Of a stretch of 64,000 bases of DNA, positions 1-11,848 are shown one piece after another (within the stretch, counting starts at the first letter, position 1; each line of letters starts with the position of its first letter). This DNA is from Botryosphaeria dothidea (taxonomy: Eukaryota; Ascomycota; Dothideomycetes; Botryosphaeriales; Botryosphaeriaceae): NCBI GenBank assembly GCA_011503125.2, contig WWBZ02000012.1, forward strand, positions 682,001-746,000, in the 5' to 3' direction. The translations under genes were made by a program, and so were the position numbers. A model generated the notes under the pieces. The model searched no databases. It was not told the origin of the DNA and saw nothing but the letters and a program-made list of their open reading frames with translations.

Positions 1-641
1 AGGACCTCGTCCGCGCCCAACTGACCCCGAAGCTCCGTGAACGCTTCGCCAACATCACCAAAGCCCTGATCGCCGAGCACGGAAAGGACATCCAGCACGC
101 GGCCGGCTCAAACCCGGGGAGCGGCTTCTCGACGCCCAAGGTCTACGAGAGCTCCTCGCTGAACAAGTCCAAGGACACGGCCTCGACCACCACCACAACC
201 AGCTCCTCCGGCAAGGGGCCCTCCGTCAACACCACAACCCTCACCGACAACGAGGAGTTCCGCACCACGGCCGCCGAGCTCTACCAGACCTTCACCGACC
301 CGCAGCGCGTCGCGGCCTTCACGCGCGCGCCGCCCAAGACGTGGGACGGCGCCAAGGAGGGCGCGCGCTTCGAGCTGTTCGGCGGCAACGTCAGCGGCGA
401 GTTCGTCAAGCTCGAGGAGCCCGGCACCATCGTCCAGAAGTGGCGCCTCGCCCAGTGGCCGCAGGGCCACTTCTCGACCCTCAACATCCACTTCGACCAG
501 AACGACGTCGACAAGGTGACGGTCATGCGCGTCGAGTGGCAGGGCGTGCCGGTCGGCCAGGAGGAGGTGACGAGGCGCAACTGGGGCGAGTACTACGTCA
601 AGAGCATTAAGACGACTTTTGGCTTCGGGACCGTCTTGTAA
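1..641 (+). CDS. AHA1: AHA1, activator of Hsp90 ATPase (5' truncated)
   Basis: The reading frame is open from the window edge (first full codon at base 3) to a TAA at 639-641, so the N-terminal part lies outside. AHA1 is a cytosolic co-chaperone that binds Hsp90 and stimulates its ATPase. What is visible is the end of the N-terminal domain (LRERFANITKALIAEHGKD), a Ser/Thr-rich linker, and a complete C-terminal AHSA1/START-like domain. That domain includes the family features FRTTAAELYQTFTDPQRV, a GGNVSGEF segment, the QKWRLAQWPQGHFST strand and a final helix with WGEYYVKSIKTTFGFG. No intron is seen in this part. The gene converges on the chitinase gene downstream. The family assignment is firm; only the 5' end is missing. 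Confidence 0.93.
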   Translation, partial: DLVRAQLTPKLRERFANITKALIAEHGKDIQHAAGSNPGSGFSTPKVYESSSLNKSKDTASTTTTTSSSGKGPSVNTTTLTDNEEFRTTAAELYQTFTDPQRVAAFTRAPPKTWDGAKEGARFELFGGNVSGEFVKLEEPGTIVQKWRLAQWPQGHFSTLNIHFDQNDVDKVTVMRVEWQGVPVGQEEVTRRNWGEYYVKSIKTTFGFGTVL

Positions 642-1336
642 GGGGGGATGGGGAGTGCCTTTGTTTAGACATTATGATGGAACGAGGAGGTCAAGAAGGA
701 AGAGGAGATACGCCTGATCATCGAAGCTGACGTCCACAACGTGAAGACTCTCGTTGTCGTTTGTCTTACAAGTATTTTCTTGGTGCAGAAAGAAAAGTGA
801 TATTTTTGGGGAGTAGGAAGGTTTGGTATAGAGAAAATATTCAAACGATTAGCCAATGCCAGTATGAAGACATGCATCTCGTTTTTAAAGGAAACACGAG
901 GATCGAGGCCTGCGCAAGCGAAGATATAGAAGTGAATGGCCCGATAATTGAAGACTCATGTCTAAACAACTGCTGCGTATCTTGATGGCGTCAATTTTGG
1001 CGCAGGAATCCATTTGCAATAATATGGCAAGAAATCTAATTGAAAATTAAGCCTCCAGTATCAAGACCGCTGTCTTCGTTCTTTCGTACTCATCACCGGA
1101 ATCTCATAAATAAAAGTAAATATATGCCTTCGTTCTGCGCCATCAGGTAAAGAAATTTACTTTCTCATATTTTTTCTTCATCTTCTTCTGTACAACAGGG
1201 AGGCCGCAAGCTTGCTATGCAAGAATAAGAGAACCAAGAGGTTAAAAGAAAGGTGGGGAATAATGAATGTTGTAAAAAGCGCGTATCAAGTGCATATATT
1301 ATCTCAAAATCACATCAGAAACCGTCGATCGCCTCC
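642..1336. other. Convergent intergenic region, no gene seen
   Basis: AT-richer spacer holding the 3' ends of AHA1 and the chitinase gene. The short open frames here have no coding character or family resemblance. Confidence 0.6.
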
Positions 1337-4300
1337 TTACATCACGAACACCGCCGCAACCGCAGCAACAACACCCATGACCAACCCTCCCTGCCTCACA
1401 CTGGCCGCCGCACCCGTATACATCGGCCCCTGCGCACCGGTCGTGGACGAGGGCGTCTTGGCTGCAGCCGGCATCTTGACGGCTGACGGCGTGCTGAAGT
1501 GCACGGTGCCGTTGCCGTAGCCGCTGCTGCCCGCGGGGACAGGGATGATGGACAGCGTCTGGATGGAGACGGTGGTCGAGGCGGTCGCGGTCGCGCTGGT
1601 GTAGGTCAGGTACTGGGTCAGCGTGCCGCCGATGACGGTCGTCGTCCAGGTGTTTGTGGCGCCGTTGCCGCTGCCGCTGCCGCTGCCGCCGACCTTGCTG
1701 CTGGCAGAGGGGGCGCTGGAGGAGGGAGACGCAGATCCAGCGGGGCTGGGCTTGGAGACGGACGCCACGGAGACGCTCGAGCCGGAGCCGGAGCCACCGT
1801 GGACGCTGGCGGAGGGTTGAACAAGGGCGGCGGGCTTGGACGACGAGGAGGAAATAGAAGAGCTGGAGCCGGAGCTAGAGCCGCCCTGGGCGCCCGATTG
1901 GGCCGGGGCGGAGTACACAGGCTTGGTGGCTTCGGCGGGCTTGGAGTAGGACGCACCGCCCTGCTCCCCGCCGCCGATGACCTGGGTCGTCGTGAGGGCT
2001 ACAGGCACGACGGTCGTGTACGCGGGCACGGCGCTCGTGACGACCGCGGTAGTCTTCGCGCTGGCTGGGCAGTTGACGACGTCGGCAGGACACTTCGTCA
2101 CGGTGACGACGCGAGTCTCGTAGACGGTGCTGGTCGAGAAGGAGGAAGGAGAAGCGCTGCCCTGGCTGCCTTCGACGGCTGCCTTTGTCGTGGTAGGGGA
2201 GGCGGGCGCAGGGTACACGGTCGTGCCAACGGGGACGAGCGTCGTCGTGATGATGCTCGTCTTGGAGGATGCCGGGCAGTTGGGGACGGAGGGCGGGCAC
2301 GCAGTGATCGTGATGAGCTGGGTAGCGTAGATCGTGGAGGTCTTGAGCGAGGTGGAGGGTGCCGGAGCGCCAGTGTTGATGGGCTTGGTGAGGGTGAGCG
2401 TGGTGGGCTGAGGACCGCAGTCGGTGCAGACCGTGACCGTGGTGGTCCAGCCAGACGGGACGGCAGAAGGGGTCTGCGTGGGGCAGATGGTCGTCGTGTA
2501 AGTTGTCGTGATTGTGGTGAGACCAGTTGGGCACACATCAACATAAGTTGTCGTGATTACAGTTGTGATTACATCGGTGGCAGTGGTAGCGGAGGCGGAG
2601 ACCGTCGGCGCGGAGGTGATGCCAGGGGCTGAGCCGGACGAGGAACCAGCAGGACCAGAGACGGAGGCAGATCCGGTGGGTCCAGAAACAGACCCAGAAC
2701 CAGAACCAGCCGGGCCAGATACTGAGACAGAGCCAGAAACCACGGGAGTGCTAGAGACAACGCCGGAGCTAGAAGCCGCACCGGAGCTTGAGGCCAGACC
2801 AGAGCTTGAGGCCAGACCAGAGCTAGAAGCCCCACCGGAAACCGTACCAGAGCTGGAAACATCAATTGAACCAGATGCACTTGGGGTAGGCATGTGGTAA
2901 GTTCCATTACCACCAACTGGGGGTGTGTAGATAGGAGTGTTGACCGGGGTGTCGATCGGCGTGTTCACAGGGGTGTTCACGGGAGTGTTCACAGGAGTGT
3001 TCACGGGAGTGTTGATCGGGGTGGCGATCGACGTGTTAGCCGAAGGAGTGTAAACCGGAGTATTTATGGGTGTATCAACAGGCGTGTTCACAGGGGTCTG
3101 AACCGGAGTCTGAACAGGGGTCTGAATAGGCGTGTCAACTGGAGTGTTGATGGGAGTGTTGATAGGCGTGTTGATCGGCGTATCAACCGGTGTGTTGACC
3201 GGGGTGTTGATAGGCGTAGGCTCCGGCGTCGGGGTGGTCGAGGTAGAGGTCGTGCAAGTAGCGGCCGCAGTAGCATCAGCACCACACAAACCAGCGAGGA
3301 TATCACAGTTATCGACGCTGCAGTGGTCAGCGCTGCCACCGCACCAGCCCCATTGGCTGCAGCAGTCACCGAATCCAGAATCCTTGCAAGTGTAGCCCTT
3401 GGAAACACCGCAAGAGCCATCAGGAGAGACGGTGAGCTTGGGGACGTTGGGCTCGTAGTTGAGGAAGGGGCACTCCGCGTGCATCTCGAGACCGTTGGAG
3501 CAACCAATCAGACCGCCCTTGATGTACTCCGAGTATTGGTAGCTGTCAATCGTGTTCTTCTTGTCGACTGTTGCCTCCCAAAGCATGACACCACCGAAGC
3601 CAGGGTATCCTTGGAAGTTCTGAACCAGTTGATAGGCTTCCCATGGCTGAAGGTAGGACGAGGTATCAGAGGGAGCACCAGCGGTACCGGCAGGCTGTCA
3701 AGCTTGTCAGTCACGATCATCGAAGGAGTGAGAAATACGAAAGTCTTACCAGACCGGCATAGATCTTAACACTAGGGTTCGCCATGCCAGAGGAGAACAT
3801 TGAGGAGATGAAGTCCATGCCAAAGTAGTTCGCGAACACCGAGTCTGAGCTGTCGGCGGGAAGGCCGAGCTCGAAGCGAGAGTTGCACTGCGGGGTGTTG
3901 TACAACTGAACGAAGATGAAGTCGAACCACGAGTTCATGAATGCATCGTTGAGATGAACGTCAGGGAACGTGCATTGAGGAGCGCCAGAGATGTAGTAAG
4001 ACTTGGAGCTGTCGAACAAATCATACTTGAGGTGGTTGATCATCGTCGAATAGTACTGGGATTGGTAGTTGGCAGGAACATCAGCGCCCGGGTTGCTGAT
4101 GAGCGACTCAATATCGAAGTCGAAACCATCCACGACAGCATCTCCGAAGGGCCTGGTCGTCCAGGTAGCATCGGTGTTAGGACCGAACGACTTCCAAAGG
4201 AAGTCCGCAAACGAGGTTGCATGAGCCTCGTCCTTCAGGTAGTAGTCAGTCGGTAGGCCACCGCCGAGTGACAGGAAGACCTTCTTTCCGTAGACCTCCT

Positions 4301-4884
4301 GGCAGGTCTTGATATCCTTTCCAATAAAGGGGCAGCTGTTGGGAAGCTTGGTCGTCTGTCCGTTGACCTCGTAGTAGCTGTCGCCACACTGGTTACCAAA
4401 GTTCGCTCCAGGGAAACCGGTGTCGTCAGGGAACTGGTTGATGAAAGCAATGTTGATGATGTCGTAAGCGCCATTCTGGCAGACTTCCACCAAGCGGCTT
4501 TGCGAAGCACCTTGTCCCTGGATAGAATTTTATATCAGTACCAATAGATGTGATCATATTCTTGACGGAACTCACCCAGTAGACAGCGACGTTCTGGTTA
4601 GACGAAGGATCGAACTGAGGAATAGCAACAGGGGCAGGGCATGCCGGAAGTGCAGAAAGACTCGACATATCGGGCAGAGATTATTACTGTATTAGTATTA
4701 TACCAAAAAAGAAGGACTGGTAGCCGAGGCTGGTGTAGAGAGTGTAGTGACCGAAGTCAACGAAAGGACGCAGACACGGAGTCTGCAACAACGCAGCAGG
4801 TGCTGGACAGAGATTGACAGAGGCAGCAACAGGCAGGAAGAGAGCGAGCAGGGAGTAAAGCCATGATATAGAAAAGCGGCGCAT
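1337..4884 (-). CDS. GH18 class III-type chitinase with CBM18 and repeat-rich GPI-type tail
   Basis: Secreted endochitinase likely held in the cell wall. Exons read on the minus strand: 4884-4778 (tentative signal exon), 4660-4576, 4517-3750 and 3694-1337. The last two introns (58 and 55 nt) are clear; the first is uncertain. An alternative start is the ATG at 4668, but that lacks a signal peptide, whereas 4884 begins MRRFSISWLYSLLALFLPVA. The GH18 barrel starts at IPQFDPSSNQNVAVYWGQGA and contains the catalytic DGFDFDIE motif and the LSLGGG strand. It is followed by an eight-cysteine hevein-like CBM18, about 24 (I/V)(N/D/Q)TP repeats, a Ser/Gly-rich segment, and cysteine-containing Thr-rich modules. 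The protein ends in a hydrophobic stretch (VMGVVAAVAAVFVM) typical of GPI signals. About 1100 residues. GH18 and CBM18 are firm; the anchor is inferred. Confidence 0.9.
2921..3220 (-). repeat. 12-bp tandem repeat coding (I/V)(N/D/Q)TP in the chitinase
   Basis: About 24 imperfect 12-bp units encode a Pro/Thr stalk between the CBM18 domain and the Ser-rich region. Units vary at synonymous sites and at N/D/Q and I/V positions, so the tract is old enough to have diverged but could still change in length. The repeated TP pairs offer many O-mannosylation sites. Confidence 0.9.
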
Positions 4885-6919
4885 CCCGCACTCTGGCCCC
4901 CGGCTCGGCGTGAGGATGCGAACCCAAGGCCGAAGCCGCCAGCTGAATACAACGGCCGTCCCGATGAGCAGGGAGTCATCAAACTCGACTCCACCCTCTA
5001 CCGTTCCTTCAGACGGATTCGGCTCAACCTTACAGCGCTCCGCATGCAGGTACCGATTAGCGCGGACGTCGCCAAGTGATGCGTGTACCTTTTCTGGCTC
5101 GCAAAGACGAAAGAAGCCAATCAGCAGAGACCTTCCAAGACACCGCTCTCGACAAAGGCCATATTTCCGGGGCGGCATGGAGCGCTCAGGAGCAGGTAAA
5201 ACGTTAGCAGGCCGGAGGCGCTGGAGGCGTGGGCTGAGGGCGTAGCGGAAAGAAGCGCCACCAAAGAGACCGAAAGCGTGCTTGGCCGGTCTCCTACATC
5301 CTGAGCCTTACCTGTTCCTGTCGCAAGCGTAGGCAGCAGGCGGAGAAGTGACGGCATTAGTAGAAGGCATTAAGCTCAAAGGACATGCCAATTGGGGGGA
5401 GAATCAGTTGCGGGTGGGTCCTTCGCTCAACACCAGCGAAAACGGGGCATGTCAGAGGTCGGAGTGGCCGTGAAGCGAGATTTGGTATCGTGGGAGCAAA
5501 GTGGCGTGAGGGATCCCAGGCTCTAGTGGCCAGCCAGCCCCAAGCGCCCGCCCACCACGGCGCGCGCCAGTAGCCAGCTCGCCCGGCAAAAACTGGCCGA
5601 CGTTCCTGTATTGCGGCGCAGCGAGAGCGCAAAAATCGGAAAAAGAGAGCGTCGTTTTGTCAAGGGCTGCGGTGCTGGCTGCATGGAGCTTGGCAGCCAG
5701 GGCCAGGCTCAGGCTGGAGGCGAGAGCATCGGCGACCTACCGCAATGGGCAGTCCACGATAGAAGATGTGAGTGCGCTAACCTTGAAGGGCATGGACATG
5801 TGAAAGAGGGAACGGGGCCGCGCGTGGCTGGGCGTTCCTTCTGGCGGTTCGGTAATTTAGCCGGCTCTGGACGCCCCGCTGCCGGGCAGACACGAGAAGG
5901 ATTCATCGTCTGCAGAAATCGTAGCATTTGCGCCACCATTGAAAAGGGAGCCTGCGCCGAACAAGAGGCTTCGGCTGCTTCGAGGGAGAAGGTGCGTTGT
6001 GATGAAGTTTCGCTGTCTCTTTTGTTTGCAATGACAAGCAGCGTGTATAAAGACGAATGAATTGAGCCTTCCATGCTTTACAAGATCATAGAAGGATCAG
6101 CGACACGGGAGGAAGCGCGAGGTTTTCTCAACCCCGGCGATAATCATCGCTCCCGTCCGAGAGAGGACGTGCGCCTGTAGGGCTCGGCATTTCAATAACC
6201 TTATCCGCTGCTGTCACCAAAAATAATCGTCGTGTGGAAGATCTTCCTTCTGTTCGCCTTCCATCAGCAGTGCATGCTTCACTCAGAGGGTCTCTCTTAG
6301 TTTTCAAGTAAGCCCCTATTCCATTTACTCTTATAAACGCCATGCTGCTCCCTACCTTCCAATCGTCTGCGCGTGCATCTTTACGCTTACCGATCGGAGT
6401 TATCCGTCCCCTTGCTGGATCCTTCCACACCATTCAAGCCAAGCGCCTGAGCTAAGAGCTTTCAGAGCGGAACAACCCCAAGTCAACGCCGCAACAAACG
6501 CCGCAAGGAATCCGGAAATTTACCCCTGCATGCAGTCTGTCACTTTTTCATCGCACCGCCAACTGGAATGTCGCATTCGCATTCCTCAATACGAGGCAAG
6601 AAGATGCCCAGCTACGGGTCTTTGCTCTAGGTCACGTGGCGATAGTGTCGTTCTCAATGGAGATGTGATAACATTGTTACTTCGTTGTAGAATTTGTAGC
6701 AAGAATCGAATTGTATATCCGCGTTTTCTTGGCGAAAACAGGTTATGAAAAATACGGCGCTGGGTGAAAGAAACCTTGCAATTGCCCAAATATACTCGTC
6801 CGGGTCAGGGTCCGCTATCTGGCATGAATGCCGGAATGCCCATGGCAGTTTGAATCCGCTTTCGCCCCCACCGACCTGAACCCCAATCTATAAAATTTCG
6901 CAATGCCCACCCAAGATAC
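4885..6919. other. 2-kb upstream region of the chitinase gene, no gene seen
   Basis: Lies between the chitinase start and the 3' end of the DUF3431 gene, both on the minus strand. The small open frames on both strands (for example 5611-6060 +) have mixed codon use and no recognisable domain. It probably holds the chitinase promoter and 5' leader. Confidence 0.55.
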
Positions 6920-8201
6920 CTAACGAAGATTGAGTCGTTCCCGTTCGAGACGTCGAGCTTCCTCATTCTTGCCCCTCTCTATTGCTTCATTTTTCATCCA
7001 CTCCATGACAGTGTCCAGATTCCTCAATTCAGTCGTCACCTCGTTCGATGTAGCCTCATCCGGCTGCGCGTTCAAGATATCCCATATTTCCCATTTGCGT
7101 TCCTCCTTTTCAAGATACTTCTCATATTCCTTCTGCGAACCAAAACAAATGCCGTAGCCGTCGCAGTAGCAGGTGTGCGGCGAAGGACAGAATTGATACT
7201 GCCTGGTAAAGATGTAGTGCCATGTGTATTCCATGATCCGACCCGCGTATTGGTCGTCGAGGTCGGTCTTTATCAGCCAGTTGCGGTAATGCTCGTACAT
7301 TTCCTTGGGGTTAGCCCGGATCCGGTCGCGAGACACACCGAATTGTGCGCAACAGGGCGCACTCAAGACACCAGGAACGCGATGCATCTCTCCCATTCCT
7401 CCTAGACCCGGTGGATGGAGCTCTCTCCAAATCTCGGGTGTGTAGTATTTCTCTTCCATACGGAGGTGCTCGTCGAAATCAACTTCCGGCCGATCCAAAT
7501 GTAACCAGTCAGGACATCCAGGCTTGGCGTCGCACCTAAAAGGCATGTCTGCACAATGATTTGTCAGTATTTGAATAATAATGCGCCTGATTCATAGGAG
7601 ACAACGTACAGCCTGTCCGCCAGATACGCTCGACCCGGAGCCTCTTCAACATTTCCGACGAATCCTGTCCCAGGATCAACAGGTTGTGCCATCCGACCTT
7701 GTGGGCGTGGAAGAAGAGGACGACATCGGGCAGATCATCGTAGTGGTCGATCATGAATGTCAAGTACGCCATGGACTCGCGACCTTTGTTTTTCGGCACG
7801 CGGAATTCGGCCCACGAATCGTCCATGACGTAGATGGCCGTCTGGAGGTCGGGCACCTCCTGCTGGACTTGCTGAATCCACGACACGTCCTCGTCCTTCA
7901 TGCGTGGGACGACGAGCACGCGCGAGTAATTGCCCTCGGGCTTCGGGATGCCGGGGCGGAATGGATCTTCGTCGGGCGTCAGAGCCCGCAGTGGAGCTGC
8001 GCTGCTGGCGGGGCCAGCGGACGGTCTCGCGGAGCTCGGTTGTTCCTCGTCTGCAGCATGATCGTAGGGTGCGTTCGAAGACGGGGGACTCGGCCGGGAG
8101 GCGAGATGGGGCAAGGCTGGCTGCCAGGAGAGGTAGTAGAAGAACAGGCAGGCGGCGAGCAGAGTGATGGCAGTTATGGTTGATCGCCGGGCGGGAGGCA
8201 T
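6920..8201 (-). CDS. DUF3431 family protein, type II membrane anchored
   Basis: Two exons, 8201-7610 and 7548-6920, joined across a 61-nt GT-AG intron; together exactly 407 codons (406 residues). The junction restores RTGYMPFRCDAKPGCP, the cysteine-containing block expected in DUF3431. The N-terminus has one hydrophobic segment (about residues 9-24, TAITLLAACLFFYYLSW), then a Pro/Ser-rich stem, then the globular domain. That domain shows VLVVPRMKDEDVSWIQQ, the acidic YVMDDS, and FFHAHKVGWHN. This layout resembles Golgi type II enzymes. DUF3431 members are common in Pezizomycotina and some are compared with glycosyltransferases, but no reaction is established. The C-terminal tail is a charged helix. 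It diverges from the small protein starting at 8974. Confidence 0.87.
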
Positions 8202-8973
8202 CGCGGCGATGGAGGGTCGGGTGGGAGGAAGCCGGGCGGACTCATAGGAACCGGCATGCGTTTAGACCAATTGGGTCCGGATAGAGAGGAGGAAAGGGTG
8301 GGATGAGGTTGCGAAGGGTGGCAGGGCGGGCTGAGGGCGGAGGGCGAGGTGGCCGCTGGTGGCCGCACGCATGCAGATCGGCATGGCAGGGTGGCCGTAC
8401 ACAATAGGGAGAAGCCGCAGGCATAATTTAGAAACTGGCGTGCTGGCGGCATCCCTGGCCCAAGCAATCAACGGTCGCAACGGGCGAACGAGGGCTCGTA
8501 TCGCGCTAGCGCCGTCGTTTACTAGAGAGTGGTTTTCCGTCGGGCTGACAGATGAAGGACTGCAGACCACAGCCGCGCCACAAAAGCGCGCAGGAAACAT
8601 GCATGTTTCGGGGCTGGGATCTGACGGCTGATGAAGGCGCAATGAAAGCTTGGCCTCGGTGCCTGCATGGACCTTACTCCGACGCGTCACTCCAACTCAA
8701 TCGAGGAGAGTTTCACGCGTTGGCCAACGAGTTCCACAAGCTTCATGAAACGCACGTGACCTTACGTCATCGCCATTCCACCGGCCCGGGCGCGCCTGCC
8801 ATCCAGCCCGACATAGAAGCACTCCGAAACAGGCTGGTGCTGTAGCACAAAGCCGCTGACAAGTATTTATTGTCCCCCAGCACTTCACCCTCCAACCCCG
8901 CTCAGCCTTACCCCAAAATTCCAGACCAGCCGACAACAGACTTCAAGCTGAAACCAAACTAACCGACCCAACC
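8202..8973. promoter_or_regulatory. Bidirectional promoter region
   Basis: 772-bp spacer between two divergent genes. It contains an E-box CACGTG at 8753-8758 and a CRE/AP-1-like TTACGTCA at 8762-8769, about 205-220 bp before the + strand start, and a TATT-rich stretch near 8860. The sites are seen; their use is inferred. Confidence 0.4.
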
Positions 8974-9327
8974 ATGTCGAGCTTCTTCTCGAGCGTCATC
9001 TCCTCCAGCGTCTCGTACAGCTTCTCAAGCACCAGCAACAACGGCCAGCGGAGCGGCCAGGCCTATCGCCACGAGTCTCACAGCACTCCCGAAGGCACCA
9101 GCACCCGCACTACCTCTCAGAAGCTGGGCAGCCCTATGGTCCAAGAGACCCGCCACTACGACTCAAATGGTCGCGAGCTACTTGGAAGCGGCCAGCCTCA
9201 CAACAGGCCCGCTATTCAGCAGCAATCCAGCGGAGCCGTCGTCGAAGAGCTTGACGACTCCGAAGACGACCCCGCACACAGAAGGATGATCGAGGGCGGA
9301 GATTCAAAGCGTCAAAGCGGAGCTTGA
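8974..9327 (+). CDS. Small Ser-rich conserved hypothetical protein (117 aa)
   Basis: Single-exon frame with ATG in a good context (AACCATGTCG) and a TGA at the end. The first 20 residues are almost all Ser/Phe/Val (MSSFFSSVISSSVSYSFSST), followed by a polar body with HSTPEGTSTRTTSQKLGSP and QETRHYDSNGRELLG, and an acidic stretch VVEELDDSEDD. I recall small proteins of this layout as widespread in filamentous ascomycetes, without known function. There is no signal peptide of normal composition and no transmembrane segment; most of the protein is probably disordered. It ends 195 bp before the convergent MFS permease. Confidence 0.7.
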   Translation: MSSFFSSVISSSVSYSFSSTSNNGQRSGQAYRHESHSTPEGTSTRTTSQKLGSPMVQETRHYDSNGRELLGSGQPHNRPAIQQQSSGAVVEELDDSEDDPAHRRMIEGGDSKRQSGA

Positions 9328-9522
9328 ATGAGTAGGGAGGTGGGGCTACGGCGTTTTGACGGAATATTCCAGTCAGGGTCAGTTCTTTATGCTTTAAGCG
9401 ATCACGAAGTGGACGAAACACCAATAATGCAACTATTTTTGAATTGATACTTCCTAAGAGTCACAGAATTTTCATTTCCAGTGCCCCTAATTGGTGGTGG
9501 CTGCGGCCCGAATCGTGAAAAC

Positions 9523-11203
9523 TCACGCCACGTCCTGGACCTCCCTTGTCATCTCTCCGTCCCAGCCGTTCTCCCTCAAATACATCTCGAAAGCCTTGTC
9601 TTCTGCCAAGAGATCTGCCTCGGTCATGTCTTCGATCAAGAACCTGCAAACGGGAGTGAGACAACAGTGTAAACAAGACGGAATACGGTCGCACGAATAC
9701 ATACCAGTACACAGCCATTCCAATGGCTCCAAATATCGCTGCGAAGAAGAAGGTCCAACGCTGACCAAGATTCTCCTTGATCGGGGTGAACACCTCCGTC
9801 CCAACTGCGGCACCGGCCTTACCCAGCGCTGCAGAAATTGCATAGCAAACTCCTCGAATGCCCGTGGGGTACGATTCCGTCGAAACCAGCCCAAGCGTAG
9901 CACCAGGACCCATATGTCCCAGGCTCTGCATCAACCCATACATGACGACGAAAGCCGGAATCACCTTGGTGATCTTGGCGAAAGAACAGCCGACGATCAG
10001 ACCAACCAGCAGATAGCCACCGAAGCCCAGAATACCGGTCCAGCGGCGACCAAGTCTGTTTACGAGGAATATGCCTACGAACACACCAGGCAGCGTCATC
10101 AAGCTGAGAATGAGCTGCCACATCGCCACTGTCTGTACTGCCTTGCCCGGAACCAGAGAGTTAATGATTGTGCTGCTCATAATGCTGTTTGGGAAATTGA
10201 CAAAGTCGTATATGAAAAACGCGCCGCCTGTGCCCACAAGGCGAAGCCAGTACCTCTTCAAAATCAGCCTCAGGGGAATCTTTACCGCCTTGGTGGACTT
10301 GAAGTTCGATCGCCGGAAAAGCCGGGAGTCTTCCATACGCAGCCGGAAGAAAAAGACGACGAGCGGTAACAGGACGGAAATTGTGTTGACGGACACGTAA
10401 GCCGTGGTAAGATTATTGTGGGAGCCAATGAGAGTCATCAGGTACACGAAAATGCATACCGGACCTCCCCAGCATGTGATGAAGGTCGTTGCCATGACGA
10501 AAACAGGTCCACGATTGGTCGGGTTGTAATCCTCCATGCCTTCACATGCAGCCTTGAAATAACTTTTAGCTTTCGATCAACGGAATCAACCCCGAGTAGG
10601 ACACTTACTGTAGCGCCAGCAGGAAATTCTCCTCCGACGCCCACACCAGCAATGCCACGAACTACAGTGAGGTACCAGAGCATGTTGGCCGTGCCCAGAT
10701 GCTGTACCTTCAACGCAAGCGTCGCCATCAAACTGCCGATAACGACCAGCGCGGAAGTAAACACCATACCAGCCTTGCGGGAATAGCCATCGGAAATGTA
10801 CCCTAACAGCATGATTCCAACAATCTGTCCAACAATCAGGGAATTCGATATCCGCGTCTGGTCGGCAGCGCTGTATGCCGACCCGTACAGATGCTTGAAG
10901 ATGACGTGGACATTGCTCGCAATCTGCTGCTGGTAGCCGTCGGAGAAGTTTGCAGCCGTCTGGATGAGAATTTGACAATTAGAAGGTATTTGTGGAATAA
11001 GGATGTGCGTGTCTTACACAGCCAGCCACCGCAAAGTAGGATGTCGTGCGGGCGTTCCTCCGTGCAACACTGGCATCGCCCAACGACGGTACGCCGGGAT
11101 CGTCGAGGCTCGCAACCGCTCCTGAGACCTGTTTCTTCTCGTCGAGGCCCGCTGGAGAAGGCTCGCGGTTCTCATCCGCAACTGCGGTAATGTGTGACTG
11201 CAT
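9523..11203 (-). CDS. MFS permease, GIT1-like (phosphate / glycerophosphodiester type)
   Basis: Four exons: 11203-11018, 10959-10609, 10552-9705 and 9643-9523. The introns are 58, 56 and 61 nt and the exons sum to exactly 502 codons (501 residues). A cytosolic N-tail is followed by helix 1 (SYFAVAGCTAANFSDGYQ) and the loop GYISDGYSRKAG. The motif VGVGGEFPAGATAACEGMED resembles the acidic loop in Git1 and related H+ symporters. The second half shows NRLGRRWTGILGFGGYLL and ESYPTGIRGVCYAISAALGK. The C-tail FLIEDMTEADLLAEDKAF is acidic. The family is clear as MFS; the substrate is an inference from resemblance to Git1 (glycerophosphoinositol, phosphate). The gene lies 645 bp upstream of the 3' end of the GST gene on the same strand. 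Confidence 0.82.
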
Positions 11204-11848
11204 TTTCGCGCGCGAGGAGTTGTGATTTTTTGCTACTCTCGCTGCACCATCACACTCTTATCACTACTTAAACATTTATCCATGCATCAAAATTCCTTCA
11301 CCAGCAGCGGGCGACGAGCCAATCGCAGTGCATTTTGTGGATCTGTGGGTCTGTTAGCTTGCGCGGACCGACACCGTCGCTGATAAGATCTTGCCCCAAA
11401 CCGAAGGTTCTTCCGCACAGTGGGCAGGTTTCTCCTCGGCCGCGGAGAACAGCGGTCGCAGCGGTCGCAGCGTGCATGATTGTTATCAGTTTCTATGGCG
11501 TTGCTGGATCTTCAGGCACCCTTGGAGTCGGCGGGTAGGGCGCAAAGCTTGTCGATGCTTGGCCCCTGCCTCTATCGGAAGAGACGGCACGGTGAGCCAG
11601 GGCAGCGGGTGGACGATAAGTGGTTGCCCTTGTGAGCAGCTCGGACTTAATGGCAACTGATCTTCGCTCGGTCTTCCTTTACCTCCAGTGGCTGAAGTCA
11701 CCGAGTGGTACACGGAGAACTTCACTATAAATATCTCATTCCTCCCATGCAATGGCGTAAGCCTCGCTGCATGGATAGTACTGCGCTAATTACATTCACA
11801 TGCTACAATCGTATTAGCACTGACACAACCATCTGAGTAGTCAACAAC
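11204..11848. other. Spacer upstream of the MFS permease, no gene seen
   Basis: 645 bp between two minus-strand genes. It should contain the permease promoter and the GST 3' UTR. No open frame here looks coding. Confidence 0.5.

Noticed and set aside
1499..2632. Open frame of 377 codons on the + strand
   Set aside because: Antisense to the chitinase Ser/Thr-rich tail. It arises from the repetitive GC-rich codons of the real gene; composition is almost only Gly, Arg, Asp and Ala.
2921..3220. Regular short repeats considered as a CRISPR-like array
   Set aside because: The 12-bp units are contiguous, without spacers, in frame with the chitinase, in a eukaryote.
2894..3769. Open frame of 291 codons on + opposite the TP repeats
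   Set aside because: Repeats of VNRSVDR type mirror the coding repeat on the other strand; no independent start context or domain.
5611..6060. 149-codon frame upstream of the chitinase gene
   Set aside because: No family resemblance, mixed third-position use, overlaps an equally long frame on the other strand.
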